DNA of 64,000 nucleotides from Brachybacterium muris (GCF_016907455.1 NZ_JAFBCB010000001.1:1550001-1614000), one strand, 5' to 3'; positions 51,084 to 60,854 are shown, counted from the first letter of the stretch. The notes: a model not told the origin generated them from the letters alone. Numbers and translations: made by a program.

Positions 51084-51830
51084 TCACTGGGGCAGTGCGG
51101 TGTGTTCTCGCATGTTCCTGTCGCCGGTGTCGATCCAGATTGTGTTGTGCACGATGCGGTCCATGATCGCATCGGCGTGGACTGCTCCACCGAGCCGGGC
51201 GTGCCAGTCCTTCTTCGGGTACTGGGTGCAGAACACGGTCGAGCCGGTGTCATAGCGGCGCTCGAGCAGTTCCAGCAGCATCGAACGCATTCCCTCGTCA
51301 GGATGGTCCAGCAGCCACTCGTCGATCACCAGCAGCGAGAACGTGGAGTACTTCCGCAGGAACTTCGTCTGGCCCTGCGGCTTGTCCTTTGCCAGGGCCC
51401 AGGCCTCTTCGAGGTCGGGCATTCGGATGTAGTGGGCTCGGAGCCGGTGCTGGCAGGCCTGCTTCGCCAGCGCGCAGCCGAGGTAGGACTTCCCTGAGCC
51501 GGTGAAGCCCTGGAAGACCACGTTCTGTTGCCGCTGGATGAAGGAGCAGGTTGCCAGTTGCGCGATCACGTTCCGGTTCAGTCCCCGTTCCTCGACCAGA
51601 TCCAGCCGCCGCAGGTCCGCTCCGGGATAACGCAGCCCCGCCCGGCGGATCAGACCCTCGACCTTTCCATGATTGAAGATGGAATGCGCCTCGTCCACGA
51701 TCAGCTGGAGCCGTTCCTGGAACGACATCCCCAGCACGTGAGCCTCATCCTGGGCATCGATCGCGTCCAGCAGCGCGGTCGCGCCCATCTCGCGCAGCTT
51801 CCGCTTCGTGTCGTTATCGATCACGCTCAC
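51084..51830 (-). CDS. istB: IS21-family helper ATPase (copy 3)
   Basis: 248 aa, identical in translation to copies 1 and 2. GTG start overlapping the istA stop; Walker motifs intact. Confidence 0.95.
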   Translation of the reverse strand: MSVIDNDTKRKLREMGATALLDAIDAQDEAHVLGMSFQERLQLIVDEAHSIFNHGKVEGLIRRAGLRYPGADLRRLDLVEERGLNRNVIAQLATCSFIQRQQNVVFQGFTGSGKSYLGCALAKQACQHRLRAHYIRMPDLEEAWALAKDKPQGQTKFLRKYSTFSLLVIDEWLLDHPDEGMRSMLLELLERRYDTGSTVFCTQYPKKDWHARLGGAVHADAIMDRIVHNTIWIDTGDRNMREHTALPQ

Positions 51831-53389
51831 CGGACACCTCCGGCGTAGTAGTCGGCGCCACGGACGTATCCGCCGTCTTCCGCGGGTTCCTCGCGGGGTG
51901 GACGCAGGGCGGCGACCTTGTCCTGCCCGGTGGCCAAGATCGGGTGCAGATGCGCATAGCGCGGTGAACGGACCCGTCCCGTCAGCGCGAGTGCGCAGGC
52001 CGCCTCGACCCGATCTACGGAGAAGCGGCGAGAGAGCCGTAGCACCGCCAACGCGGGATCCAGGCCCTGTTCCACGATCGGCACGGACTCGAAGATCCGC
52101 TGGATCACGATCACCGTGGCCGGCCCGACCCGATCTGCCCACGCCCGCACCCTCTGCGCGTCCCAGGCCTGGAAACGCTCGCCCGCAGGTAGGTCCGCGT
52201 CGTTGGTGCGGTACTCATTGCTCGCGGTCTCCGGGAGCAGCAGGTGACTGGTCAGTCGCTGGCTGCCCTGATAGATCTCCAGCGTCCGGGCCGTGATGCG
52301 CAGATCGACCTTCGCGCCGATGTGCGCGAACGGCGCGGAGTAGAAGTTCCGCGCGAACGTGACGTGCCCGTTCCTGCCCACTCGTCGTCCGTAGTGCCAT
52401 GTCGAGATCTCGTAGGGCACCGCCGGCAGCGGCGTCAGCAGCGGCCGCTCCTCCGCGTCGAACACGCTGGCGCGGGATCCGGGCCGCTTCTGGAACGGCT
52501 CCGCGTTATAGGCCTCCATCCGCTGCCCGATGGCGGCTGCAAGTTCGGGCAGGGACGTGAATCGCTGATCCCGCAGCCCGGCGATGACCCAGGTCGCGAC
52601 GTGCGCGACGGTGTTCTCCACGCTCGCCTTGTCTTTCGGTTTCCGCACCCTCCCCGGGAGCACCGCCGCCGAGTAATGCGCTGCCATCTCGCGATACGCA
52701 TCGTTCAGGACGATCTCGCCCTCGCGGGGGTGCTTCACCACACCGGTCTTGAGGTTGTCCGGAACGATCCTCGGGACCGTCCCGCCCAGCGCCTCGAACA
52801 TCGCTACGTGCGCTCGCAGCCAGGACTCCTGGCGCATATCCAGCGCCGGGAAGCAGAACGCGTAACGAGAAAAAGGCAGGCAGGCAACGAACAAGAACAC
52901 CTTCGAGACCTCGCCGGTGACCGGATCGGCCAGCTCCATCGTGGGGCCGGACCAGTCGACCTCCACGCTCTGGCCGGCCTTGTGACCGACTCTCGAAGCG
53001 GCACCGGTGACCATGACGTGGTGCTGGTAGGTGCGGCAAAACCGGTCATACCCCATCGCCGGATCCCCAGCCGCCGTGGTCGCGTCGAAGTACTCGCCGT
53101 GCAACAGCTTCAGCGTCACGCCGACCCTGGCCATCTCTCGATGGACCTGTTCCCAGTCCGGCTGTGCGAACACGCTCTCGTGCTCGCCCCGGCCCGGGAA
53201 CAACCGGGCATACACCTGCTCATCGGCGACGTCCGCGATATCGCCCCACCCGATCCCTGCAGCGTCAGCGGCCTCGAACACCGCCCTCACGGACTTGCGG
53301 GACATGCCCTGCGAGGACGAAATCGCTCGCCCCGACAGACCTTCTGCGCGCAGCTGGAGCACCAGCTTCGCCCTGATCTTCCGTACCAT
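51827..53389 (-). CDS. istA: IS21-family transposase (copy 3)
   Basis: 520 aa, identical in translation to copies 1 and 2, with HTH and catalytic Asp-Asp-Glu intact. Confidence 0.95.
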   Translation of the reverse strand: MVRKIRAKLVLQLRAEGLSGRAISSSQGMSRKSVRAVFEAADAAGIGWGDIADVADEQVYARLFPGRGEHESVFAQPDWEQVHREMARVGVTLKLLHGEYFDATTAAGDPAMGYDRFCRTYQHHVMVTGAASRVGHKAGQSVEVDWSGPTMELADPVTGEVSKVFLFVACLPFSRYAFCFPALDMRQESWLRAHVAMFEALGGTVPRIVPDNLKTGVVKHPREGEIVLNDAYREMAAHYSAAVLPGRVRKPKDKASVENTVAHVATWVIAGLRDQRFTSLPELAAAIGQRMEAYNAEPFQKRPGSRASVFDAEERPLLTPLPAVPYEISTWHYGRRVGRNGHVTFARNFYSAPFAHIGAKVDLRITARTLEIYQGSQRLTSHLLLPETASNEYRTNDADLPAGERFQAWDAQRVRAWADRVGPATVIVIQRIFESVPIVEQGLDPALAVLRLSRRFSVDRVEAACALALTGRVRSPRYAHLHPILATGQDKVAALRPPREEPAEDGGYVRGADYYAGGVR

Positions 53390-53398
53390 TCCAGATTG

Positions 53399-53437
53399 CT
53401 CCTTCCGCCGCGTGCCCTATACACACGGCGGAAGGAG
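53399..53437 (-). promoter_or_regulatory. Leader hairpin hiding the istA ribosome site (copy 3)
   Basis: Third instance of the 12-bp inverted repeat before istA; arms 53399-53410 and 53426-53437, the arm nearer the gene containing GGAAGGAG on the coding strand. Confidence 0.65.
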
Positions 53438-53551
53438 CGTAGACAGAGCGGCCCCAACGACACCACTGGTGGTCCCGAACGACGCCACCGCTACGGCAGC
53501 GACGTGGCACCCGAACCCTCGATCAGCGGACCCCAGCGAGGCGAATATTCA

Positions 53552-53889
53552 TCCTGCCGACCTATCGCAGCGGCGGCATCGCTGACCTCGGGCGGACCCG
53601 CGAAGGGTGGCTCGACGCCCGACCACATCTTGTCTCGGGGCTCGATGACTGCGATGGGGTGCTGCTGGCCTACGGCACGCAGGAGCCGAGTGGTGAGGCA
53701 CGGACTCATCACCGGGATCAAGTGAGGTGGCTTGACGAGAAGATCGAGGATCGCGCCCTGCCGACCTGGTGGGTCGGCGGTGCTCCTCGTCACCCCTCGC
53801 GGTGGCAGCGGTACACGTGGCGGGAGTTGCCGGGGATCGAGTTCAGGGAGGCGCTGGAGAGGTCATTCTGCCAGGTGCCCAGGGCCTGA
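53552..53889 (+). pseudogene. DUF1643-like gene, 3' fragment
   Basis: 110 codons (after the 7-bp duplication) ending at TGA 53889, with CDGVLLAYGTQEPSGEA and a Trp-rich end (ALPTWWVGGAPRHPSRW). Continues the frame of the fragment at 50828. DUF1643 proteins are often found in mobile and defence regions; biochemical role unknown. Confidence 0.85.
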
Positions 53890-53914
53890 GAACCCAGGAC
53901 CTTAGACCGGGGAC

Positions 53915-55507
53915 TCACGTCTCGAAGATGTCTCGACGCAACTCCTGGTAGATGGCCATGTCGGGTTGGACCAGAGAGGCCAGTTTGTCCTCCGCGAACG
54001 AGCGCGCTGTAGTCCCGGGGCGACCGAGCGACAGGGCCTTTCGAATCTCAACGAACATCGGGCCAGAGGCGGACTTCACGTCATCCGCATCCTTGCCTCG
54101 TCCCGAGAGTGCTGCCATCTGCGAGTGGTAGATGTCTCGAACATCTCGCTTGGCGTCGCTGCGTCCGATGCTGTCACAGAAGGCGTCTAACACCTCGGGG
54201 TCGAAGAGGTACGCCTCAATGTGTCGTCGCGTGAGCACCGAGGTTCCGGCAGCACGCCAACGCTCCACCTCTTCGTCACTCGCCAAATCGCGATCTCGAA
54301 GCCTGATGACCTTCGTTCCCTGGGTAAGTGTCTGCAACGCGGAGGTGAGACCGATCTTGTCGCTCTGGGCATCATCGCTGTTGCCAACCGAGATGAAGTC
54401 AACGTCGGGGAACTCAGACGTGAAGATGGTCCGGTAGCACCGCGCGTCGAACCCATCAGAACTGCCCTCGCACATCACGACCATCGCGGGGGCCACGAGC
54501 GTGGCCATGTCGTCCAGCGCTACGGCCAGCATTCGCTTCCAGAACTGTCGGTCTGGCGTCACCGGCTGGAGCGTGACAGGAACATCGAAGTCGTGGCCTT
54601 CGAAGTCCAAGAAGATCACTTCGCCAGTGCTCTCTCGTGCCATCTTCACGGCCTCACTCATGAGCCCGAGGCTGTGTGAGGCGAGGAAGAGTTGAGACTG
54701 TTCGGGAAGCACACTCATCAACTCGCGCAGCAGACGGCCCTGCGCCTTTGTGCCGACATGAAGTTCGGGCTCGTCAATGCACCAGATCGAGTCCGTGTAG
54801 TAGTCCGCCTTCACAACCGCGTCCAGAAGGAGGTCGAAGATGGCCTTCTCGCCCGCCGAGAGGTTGAGGTACGGAAACCCGGTCGCGATTCCCTTGGTGA
54901 ACTCGAAGGAGTGCCCTGCTCCCAGTGCTCCCACCCGTGTCAACGTCAGATCGGGCAGCACTCGCAGGACGGCCTCACGGAGCCTTCCGGTAACGCGGTC
55001 TCTGATCTCTGCCTTGGTAGTTCTATCCGGAGTCACATCGTCGTAGACGGCAGAGAAGGTCGCCCACAGCAGTCGCTGGTAGTTCTCTGAGACAGACCTA
55101 TCCTCGTCCACAGCCCTCCGTGCGGGTCCTCCGTTCTCGTTCGGGCGCGGCGGTTGGGACAGGTGCTGGATGCTGAAGTCGGCCTCGTGACGGTATGCCG
55201 TCCGGAAGTAGAGGGACGATTCCTGGAGGAGAGCCTGCTCTCGGGCACCGCCGTGGAGATTCACCGTGACCCGTTGGTACCACTCAGATGGGTCCGCCAC
55301 CCCCACCTTGGCAGCGTAGGTTGGGCTGCCCTCAGCACGGCTCCAGGCAGCAAGGCGATACCAAGTTTGAAGCCCGTCAAAGAACGAGGACTTGCCCACG
55401 CCGTTCGGGCCAGCAAGGACGATGAGCCGCGCTGACTCTGGCAAGCCAACGATGCTCAGGTCACTGAACCTACGGAAGTTGCGGAGGTGGATCGACTCGA
55501 CTCTCAC
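53915..55507 (-). CDS. OLD-like ATPase with TOPRIM/DUF4435-like C-terminus
   Basis: 530 aa. ABC-type ATPase: Walker A AGPNGVGKSS at residues 32-41, signature LSAGEKAIFDLLL, Walker B IWCIDEPELHVG and a switch His in LASHSLG. The C-terminal part has MCEGSSDGFDARCYR and later RLRDRDLASDEE, an acidic pattern like OLD-family TOPRIM or DUF4435 nuclease domains. Third gene of the mod-res operon (9 bp after res). Accessory ATPase-nucleases of this type are found with restriction and abortive systems; here it may extend the type III system or act alone. Confidence 0.85.
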   Translation of the reverse strand: MRVESIHLRNFRRFSDLSIVGLPESARLIVLAGPNGVGKSSFFDGLQTWYRLAAWSRAEGSPTYAAKVGVADPSEWYQRVTVNLHGGAREQALLQESSLYFRTAYRHEADFSIQHLSQPPRPNENGGPARRAVDEDRSVSENYQRLLWATFSAVYDDVTPDRTTKAEIRDRVTGRLREAVLRVLPDLTLTRVGALGAGHSFEFTKGIATGFPYLNLSAGEKAIFDLLLDAVVKADYYTDSIWCIDEPELHVGTKAQGRLLRELMSVLPEQSQLFLASHSLGLMSEAVKMARESTGEVIFLDFEGHDFDVPVTLQPVTPDRQFWKRMLAVALDDMATLVAPAMVVMCEGSSDGFDARCYRTIFTSEFPDVDFISVGNSDDAQSDKIGLTSALQTLTQGTKVIRLRDRDLASDEEVERWRAAGTSVLTRRHIEAYLFDPEVLDAFCDSIGRSDAKRDVRDIYHSQMAALSGRGKDADDVKSASGPMFVEIRKALSLGRPGTTARSFAEDKLASLVQPDMAIYQELRRDIFET

Positions 55508-55516
55508 ATCATGCCC

Positions 55517-58093
55517 TCAGTAGTCGCTCGCTACGCCGGACTCGTAGAGTCCCTTGGCGTTCTTTGCGTCTCGGATGGCCTGTCGGACGTGGTGCTTGGT
55601 CAGGTCGAGGACCTTCATGGTGCCTCCGGTCTCGGCCACGGACTCGATGCGGCGGAACTCGCCCTGGTACTTCTCCGCGAACGCCGCCAGCCCTCGCAAC
55701 TTGGGCAGGGCATCGGAGAGGTGGTGGCCGTGAGGGTCCACCAGATCAGCCACTACGGCACCCGTGTGATCGGTGCCGAAGAAGATGAAGTCGGGCCGGA
55801 CTGCCTTCCAGGTGCCGGTGTCCTCCTTGTAGGCGATGGCCAGAGACTCCTTCGTGGCCCGGGCGGGGTTGCGGTACCAGCCCTTGAAGCCGGGCTGCCT
55901 GGCCTCGGAGTCGAGGACCTTCCGCTCCCACTCGTTGAGCGTGATCGGGTAGGTGCCGTCCTCAGCCGCCATGAGGTGCATGAGCCGGGTCTCCAGCGGA
56001 CTCTCGGTCCCGTCCTTCTCACGCACCATCGTCTCGGCCTGGGCTGCCTTGGGCACGGTCAGGGAGATGCGTTCAGGGTGGGTGGACATGCCCTCCAAGC
56101 GGTCGTACTCCGCCTGCCGCTCGTCCGACAGTCCCTTGCGGGCGACGCGGGTCTGGTTGAGCCAGATCCGGGCCAGGTCGTCGGCCTCGGTCTCGACGGC
56201 CTCTGCGATCTCGGGCACCCGCCCGAGGGCAGCGACGGTGATGTTGGCCTCCAGGAGGTCGTCATCGTCGCCGTCCGGGCCGACCAGGTGGTTGACGTAG
56301 GAGGAGCACAGGGCGGGGCTCAGGACACGGGCAGCGGCCCGGTAGGAGTCCTCGATGGCCCGAGGGTCAGCCGACTCCTGGAACGACTTGTAGGAGAACC
56401 CGCCACCGATCCGGCCTCGGGCCTCCTCACCGCTCATCGTGAGCACGTCCTCACGCGCTTGGTCGACCTTCTCCTGGTACTGCACGGCGCGACCGTCCAG
56501 GACCGCGTGGAGGTGCTTGTGGGCCTTCTCCACGGCCTCCTCGACCAGGTCGTCCTTGGACAGTGCCGTTGCCAGCGCGGTGAGTCGGCGGATGGGTTTG
56601 ACGCCCTTCTTCGGGATCGTCACCGAGGGCAGGGCCGCGAAGCGGTCCCAGACCTCTTGGGGCACCTTGGGATTGGGGTGCAGGTCCACCGGGTCGAAGA
56701 GGACACGGCGTCCCTCACCGCCTCCGGTGTCGTTGTCCTCCTCGTCCTTGGAGGTCGCGCCCTTCATGAGCATCTCTGCCACGCCCGTGGCGGTCTTGCG
56801 GTCGAAGAACGGCAGCAGGCAGTCCACAGAGTTGAGCAACTCGTTGCCCGGGATGCGCCGTGCCAGCGGGGTGCGGATCATCCGTCCGAGCAACTGGGTG
56901 ATGTGGGTCCGATCCTTCGCCGGGCGCATCGAGACCAGCACCTCAGCGCGCGGGCAGTCCCAGCCCGTGGAGATCGCAGACTTGGCCAGCAGCACCCGCA
57001 CGTGCGTGGCATCCTGCACCCTCTGGGGCTCGATGTACGGCGCGCCCTGCTGGCCGACCAGCAGGTCCTGGTGCTCCCCGAAGACGTTCGCCACGGCGTC
57101 GGGGCCGAGTTCGGGCCAGGCGTCATAGATCGTGTCCAACGTCCGCACCAGCGTCTCGGTGGTGGGCTTGTCACCCACCTGCACCACCAGCAACGGAATG
57201 ACCGGATCGGCCTCCTCCTGCTCATCGGCATACGCCAGCCACGCCGCCGTCGAGGCGCGGACCTTTTCCACCGCCCGCCGCAGCAACACCGTGTCGAAGA
57301 CCCCCTGCTCGGTCGGGATGCTCAGAACGATGTCGTCCTTCAACAGCCCCGACGCCTGCACCAGAGCGGAGTCCACCTCCACCGAAGGCAGGGCAGTCCG
57401 ACCCTTCGCATCCTTCATCGCGGCCTCGAACCGCTCCACCGTGGCCGAGATGCCGAACACCACCGGCATGGGCGGCACCGCGCCGTTGCCGTTGATCAGC
57501 CGCTGCACGATGGTGCTTCGGTCCTTGCTCGTCGTCCCCATCCCACGGTGGGCTTCGTCCAGCACGAAGTACAGCGTGAGGTCCTTGTTCTCGACCGTGT
57601 TGGTGATCACGTCGTAGATCGAGGTCTGCATCTCATCCGGACGCGGCTGGAACAGCCGCTCCTGCCCGGGCAGTGGGGTCGGCTCGCCTCGCACCAGGCG
57701 CGAGTTCTTCGACAACTTCTGCGTGTTCAGGAAGTAGACGTGGCCGGGACGCAGCGAGGGCTCGGAGAACGTCGTCTCGATGACCCGCAGCCGCGAGTCC
57801 AACTCACTCGCGGCCTCCTGCAATCGCGCCCGTGACTGCTCATTGAGTGACGGATCATCGGAGAACCACAGCACGACCGCGCCCGGGTCGGCGTCGAAGT
57901 CGAACTCGTCGTTGCCGAAGAACAGCGCCTCGATCACCGCAGCAGCCATCACGGTCTTGCCCGCGCCGGTCGTCGCCGTGAGGGAGAACTGCGTCTTGGA
58001 GCCGTAGCGGTGGTACATGTCCCTGGCCTGCTCCAAGTTCCGCAGCACGTCCCGGACGGCCTCGCCCTGGTAGTCCTTCAACGTGTAGCGCAT
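55517..58093 (-). CDS. res: Type III restriction enzyme Res subunit
   Basis: 858 aa. SF2 helicase: Walker A TTGAGKT near residue 45, DEAH box in VLDEAHRGMG, motif VI QLLGRMIRTPLAR. The C-terminal region carries RPDFIFFGTDHTG and VVADLVDPHG in the place of the PD-(D/E)xK nuclease; the usual catalytic Lys is replaced by His, a variant also known in this actinobacterial group as far as I recall. It needs the Mod subunit for site recognition and cuts after ATP-driven communication between sites. ATG overlaps the mod stop (ATGA). Confidence 0.9.
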   Translation of the reverse strand: MRYTLKDYQGEAVRDVLRNLEQARDMYHRYGSKTQFSLTATTGAGKTVMAAAVIEALFFGNDEFDFDADPGAVVLWFSDDPSLNEQSRARLQEAASELDSRLRVIETTFSEPSLRPGHVYFLNTQKLSKNSRLVRGEPTPLPGQERLFQPRPDEMQTSIYDVITNTVENKDLTLYFVLDEAHRGMGTTSKDRSTIVQRLINGNGAVPPMPVVFGISATVERFEAAMKDAKGRTALPSVEVDSALVQASGLLKDDIVLSIPTEQGVFDTVLLRRAVEKVRASTAAWLAYADEQEEADPVIPLLVVQVGDKPTTETLVRTLDTIYDAWPELGPDAVANVFGEHQDLLVGQQGAPYIEPQRVQDATHVRVLLAKSAISTGWDCPRAEVLVSMRPAKDRTHITQLLGRMIRTPLARRIPGNELLNSVDCLLPFFDRKTATGVAEMLMKGATSKDEEDNDTGGGEGRRVLFDPVDLHPNPKVPQEVWDRFAALPSVTIPKKGVKPIRRLTALATALSKDDLVEEAVEKAHKHLHAVLDGRAVQYQEKVDQAREDVLTMSGEEARGRIGGGFSYKSFQESADPRAIEDSYRAAARVLSPALCSSYVNHLVGPDGDDDDLLEANITVAALGRVPEIAEAVETEADDLARIWLNQTRVARKGLSDERQAEYDRLEGMSTHPERISLTVPKAAQAETMVREKDGTESPLETRLMHLMAAEDGTYPITLNEWERKVLDSEARQPGFKGWYRNPARATKESLAIAYKEDTGTWKAVRPDFIFFGTDHTGAVVADLVDPHGHHLSDALPKLRGLAAFAEKYQGEFRRIESVAETGGTMKVLDLTKHHVRQAIRDAKNAKGLYESGVASDY

Positions 58094-60225
58094 CAGCGAC
58101 CACCCCTCAGCATGAAGTTCTGCAAGTACGACTCGTACAGCCGCACCGGGAGCACCGCGCTAGGCAGGTCACGGCACACCATCTGGAACGCCGAGTCATC
58201 ATCCGTGACGATGAACGCCGTGCGCACCGACTCCTCCTCAGCCACCCGGGCCACGAAGTCCCCGGCCTGATCCAGGTTCCCCAGGACCGCGTACGTCTCG
58301 GCCACGTCCCAGCCGTCCTCGCCCAGGTCGGTGATGATCCGCCCCTGCGACCCGGCCCTCATCCACAACATCGGAGCGATCCGCTCGAACGCCCGGTTGT
58401 GGCGCACCGACAACGGGGCCTCGTAGGTCAGGGTGAAGAAGGCCGCGTTCTCCTCGAAGCCCTCGCTCATGGGGAACTCATCTGTGAACTTGTAATCACC
58501 CTTGATTGGTTCGCCCTCTGGCGTCTTGCCCGTGATCGCGGCGGTCACCCGGGGCTTGGTGATGTAGTCACAGATACCCTGCGACTCCCAGTCCTCATCT
58601 CCGGGACGCAGACCCTGCCTGCGGAGAGCGCGCTGCTCGTCGGCGCTGACCTCGTTGTTCGTCACCGAGATGCACTGACGACGACCACCATCCTGCTTGT
58701 TCAGCCGCATGAGGGCATGCGCTGTGGTGCCGGAGCCGGAGAAGAAGTCAAGTACGACGGCATAAGGCTTGTCCTTGACAAAGAACCGGAGTGCATCTTC
58801 AACGGCATACAAGGACTTGGGGAATGGGAACTTGCGGTCCGGCATGAAGTTGAGCAACAGTCGGGTCCCATACTGAGTTGCGTCGTGCGACCCGATCCTC
58901 CACTGAGTGCCCGGAACGGTGTTTCTCTCGGCCAGTGCCAGCGTCGATGTTTCGACGGAGCCGTCGCTCCTCCTCCCGATCACCGTGTATACCCCCGCCT
59001 CGATCTTGGCTCTCTCACCTTCGGCCAGGTAGTAGATCGGGGTTGTTTCGCCCTTCACCGTTCCGATTCGGATGCAGCCAGCCTCTAGCACTTTTCGCAC
59101 GGTCGCTGGCTTCAGCCGCCAGCGGCCCTCGGTTCCGTTCTGGCGGATGGGCCAGACTGCGAAAGTCCCCTCGGGAGCCACGGTGGCGTGCCGATCAGCG
59201 CCTACCCCGATTGGCTCACCAACGCTGTGGATGCTCTTGCCGTCCAAGTTGATGAAGAACGGGTAGAAGGTTTCAGGGTGACCGGCTCTAGTCGGGCTTG
59301 ATCCCGACTTGCGCAACAAGTCCCAACGAATCTCCCCCTTGTGCGTTCGGCCCGCAGTCGTGACCCACTCGCCAGGGAGAGGCAGGGGGCGAGCCCCAGC
59401 GGTTCCTTGCATGACGAAGAAGTAATACTCGTCTGACCTGCCGAAGTAACCAGCGCGCGCTACAGCGGCGGGGTTGATCAGTGTGCTTACCATCTGGATT
59501 CGTGCAGCGGGAAAAGTCTGCTCCAGGAGCAGAGCAAGGCGAGCGTACTCCTTCTCGTCAATCGTGACGATGAGCACCGAGTCTTCGGGATTGAGCAGTT
59601 CGCGCGCCACCTCCAGCCGTCGTTCCATGAACGCCAGCCACTTCGAGTGCCGGTAGTCGTCATCCCCTTCGACGTAGTTGTTGTTGTACTTCCAGTCCCT
59701 CGCTCCGGTGTTGTAGGGCGGGTCGATGTAGATGGCGTCGATGGAGTGCCCGTGCGTGTAGGTGAGCATCTCCAGGGCGTGGTAGTTCTCCGCGTTGATG
59801 ACCGTGTGGAAGGGTTTGTCCCCGCCGCGCTCGACCCGCCCCGTCTCCACGAGGCCCGGGTAGATGCGGTCGTTGAACTCCGCGACCACCACCAGGTCGT
59901 CGGTGATGACGGACTGGGTTTCTGGCTCTTCAGCGTCCAGTTCCAGCAGGTGCGCGACTCGGCTCCCATCCACGCGCTCGATCTGCTCGACCCGCCACAA
60001 GCGCTGGTCCCCGGGCTTGACCTCCCCACGGGGCGGGAGCACCCGCACCTTGTCGCCCCGACGCACCGTGCGCCCGGGCAACTCCACGACCTCGGGCTGG
60101 TGCTGCTCGAAGACCAGGCCGAAGGTCCGTCGCTTCAGCAGCGCGGCGAACTCCTTCTCCAGGTCGTCACCGAGTTGCTTGTCGGCCTTGCGGGCCTGCC
60201 TTAGTAGTTCAGTCAGTCGCGACAC
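58093..60225 (-). CDS. mod: Type III DNA methyltransferase Mod subunit
   Basis: 710 aa. Beta-class order: catalytic DPPYNTG at residues 168-174 comes before the SAM-binding DFFSGSGTTAHAL near residue 493. The region between them (about residues 230-480) should hold the target recognition domain. Modifies adenine (N6) on one strand of an asymmetric site and directs Res. First gene of the mod-res-ATPase operon. No simple-sequence repeat that would cause phase variation is seen. Confidence 0.93.
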   Translation of the reverse strand: MSRLTELLRQARKADKQLGDDLEKEFAALLKRRTFGLVFEQHQPEVVELPGRTVRRGDKVRVLPPRGEVKPGDQRLWRVEQIERVDGSRVAHLLELDAEEPETQSVITDDLVVVAEFNDRIYPGLVETGRVERGGDKPFHTVINAENYHALEMLTYTHGHSIDAIYIDPPYNTGARDWKYNNNYVEGDDDYRHSKWLAFMERRLEVARELLNPEDSVLIVTIDEKEYARLALLLEQTFPAARIQMVSTLINPAAVARAGYFGRSDEYYFFVMQGTAGARPLPLPGEWVTTAGRTHKGEIRWDLLRKSGSSPTRAGHPETFYPFFINLDGKSIHSVGEPIGVGADRHATVAPEGTFAVWPIRQNGTEGRWRLKPATVRKVLEAGCIRIGTVKGETTPIYYLAEGERAKIEAGVYTVIGRRSDGSVETSTLALAERNTVPGTQWRIGSHDATQYGTRLLLNFMPDRKFPFPKSLYAVEDALRFFVKDKPYAVVLDFFSGSGTTAHALMRLNKQDGGRRQCISVTNNEVSADEQRALRRQGLRPGDEDWESQGICDYITKPRVTAAITGKTPEGEPIKGDYKFTDEFPMSEGFEENAAFFTLTYEAPLSVRHNRAFERIAPMLWMRAGSQGRIITDLGEDGWDVAETYAVLGNLDQAGDFVARVAEEESVRTAFIVTDDDSAFQMVCRDLPSAVLPVRLYESYLQNFMLRGGR

Positions 60226-60333
60226 TCGCTACGTCTCCTTCACCGTCTGCGAGCGCTTCAGACCCGCTCCGCTCATGGTATTCCGGGGCACCGACAGAAC
60301 CCGCCAGGCTGGGCCGAGGACGACGACGCTCAG

Positions 60334-60702
60334 TCATGGTGATCCTTCGATGTACGCCCTGACGGCTGCCATCGACCGCTCGCGACGAAGATCAGCCTTG
60401 GACGGGGTGGCCATGACCTTGCGTCCCAGAAAGCGTGTGTAGCGCTCCCGGCCCTCGGCCAGGAGATCGTCGACGCTCATGGCATGGACGGGCTCTGGAG
60501 CCTGACGTGCCGACTTCTGGACCGGCTCCTCGATCTTTCTTGGACTGCGGAAGCCTTCGGAGTCCCACATGCCCAGACCGATGAGGACCGAGCGAGGGGA
60601 GTAGCCAGCACGGAGCGCTGCCCGAATGCCGGTAAGGAGCGTCTCTGCCTTGACCACGGGGGTACCGGCGGCAGCCATCGCCTCGCAGTAGGCATCCAGC
60701 AT
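60334..60702 (-). CDS. Hypothetical protein upstream of mod
   Basis: 122 aa. N-terminal helices (CEAMAAAGTPVVKAETLLTG, then RAALRAGYSPRSVLIGLGMW) and a basic C-terminal helix (KADLRRERSMAAVRAYIEG). Resembles small helical proteins found before restriction genes, but no family can be named. 108 bp ahead of mod on the same strand. Confidence 0.6.
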   Translation of the reverse strand: MLDAYCEAMAAAGTPVVKAETLLTGIRAALRAGYSPRSVLIGLGMWDSEGFRSPRKIEEPVQKSARQAPEPVHAMSVDDLLAEGRERYTRFLGRKVMATPSKADLRRERSMAAVRAYIEGSP

Positions 60703-60804
60703 GGACCGAGCGTCACGTGCTTCGGGGGAGGGAGGGAGAGTGGCCAGGTTTCGCGGGAGCAGACATAGGGGTCAGAGCAACGAGCCTTCGCCTCTCCGCC
60801 GGAC

Positions 60805-60827
60805 TTTACATAACGTACATTATCGGC
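60805..60827 (-). promoter_or_regulatory. AT-rich near-palindrome, candidate promoter/operator
   Basis: TAACGTACATTA (60811-60822) is a near-palindrome centred on GTAC in an otherwise GC-rich region, about 100 bp upstream of the 122-aa gene, and TATGTA on the minus strand could serve as a -10 element. Candidate control site for the restriction operon. Confidence 0.35.
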
Positions 60828-60854
60828 GTTGGGTACAAGGGGTGGTGATGGGGG

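Larger units (their letters stand above)
50971..53551 (-). mobile_element. IS21-family insertion sequence, copy 3
   Basis: 2581 bp, same ends as copy 1, flanked by a 7-bp duplication TCCTGCC (50964-50970 and 53552-53558). It is inverted relative to copy 2, and the two enclose the TIR operon. It interrupts the DUF1643-like gene. Confidence 0.96.

Noticed and set aside
45355..53551. Composite transposon carrying the TIR operon
   Set aside because: Each IS copy has its own distinct target duplication and each splits a gene that can be rejoined in frame, so the copies inserted independently.
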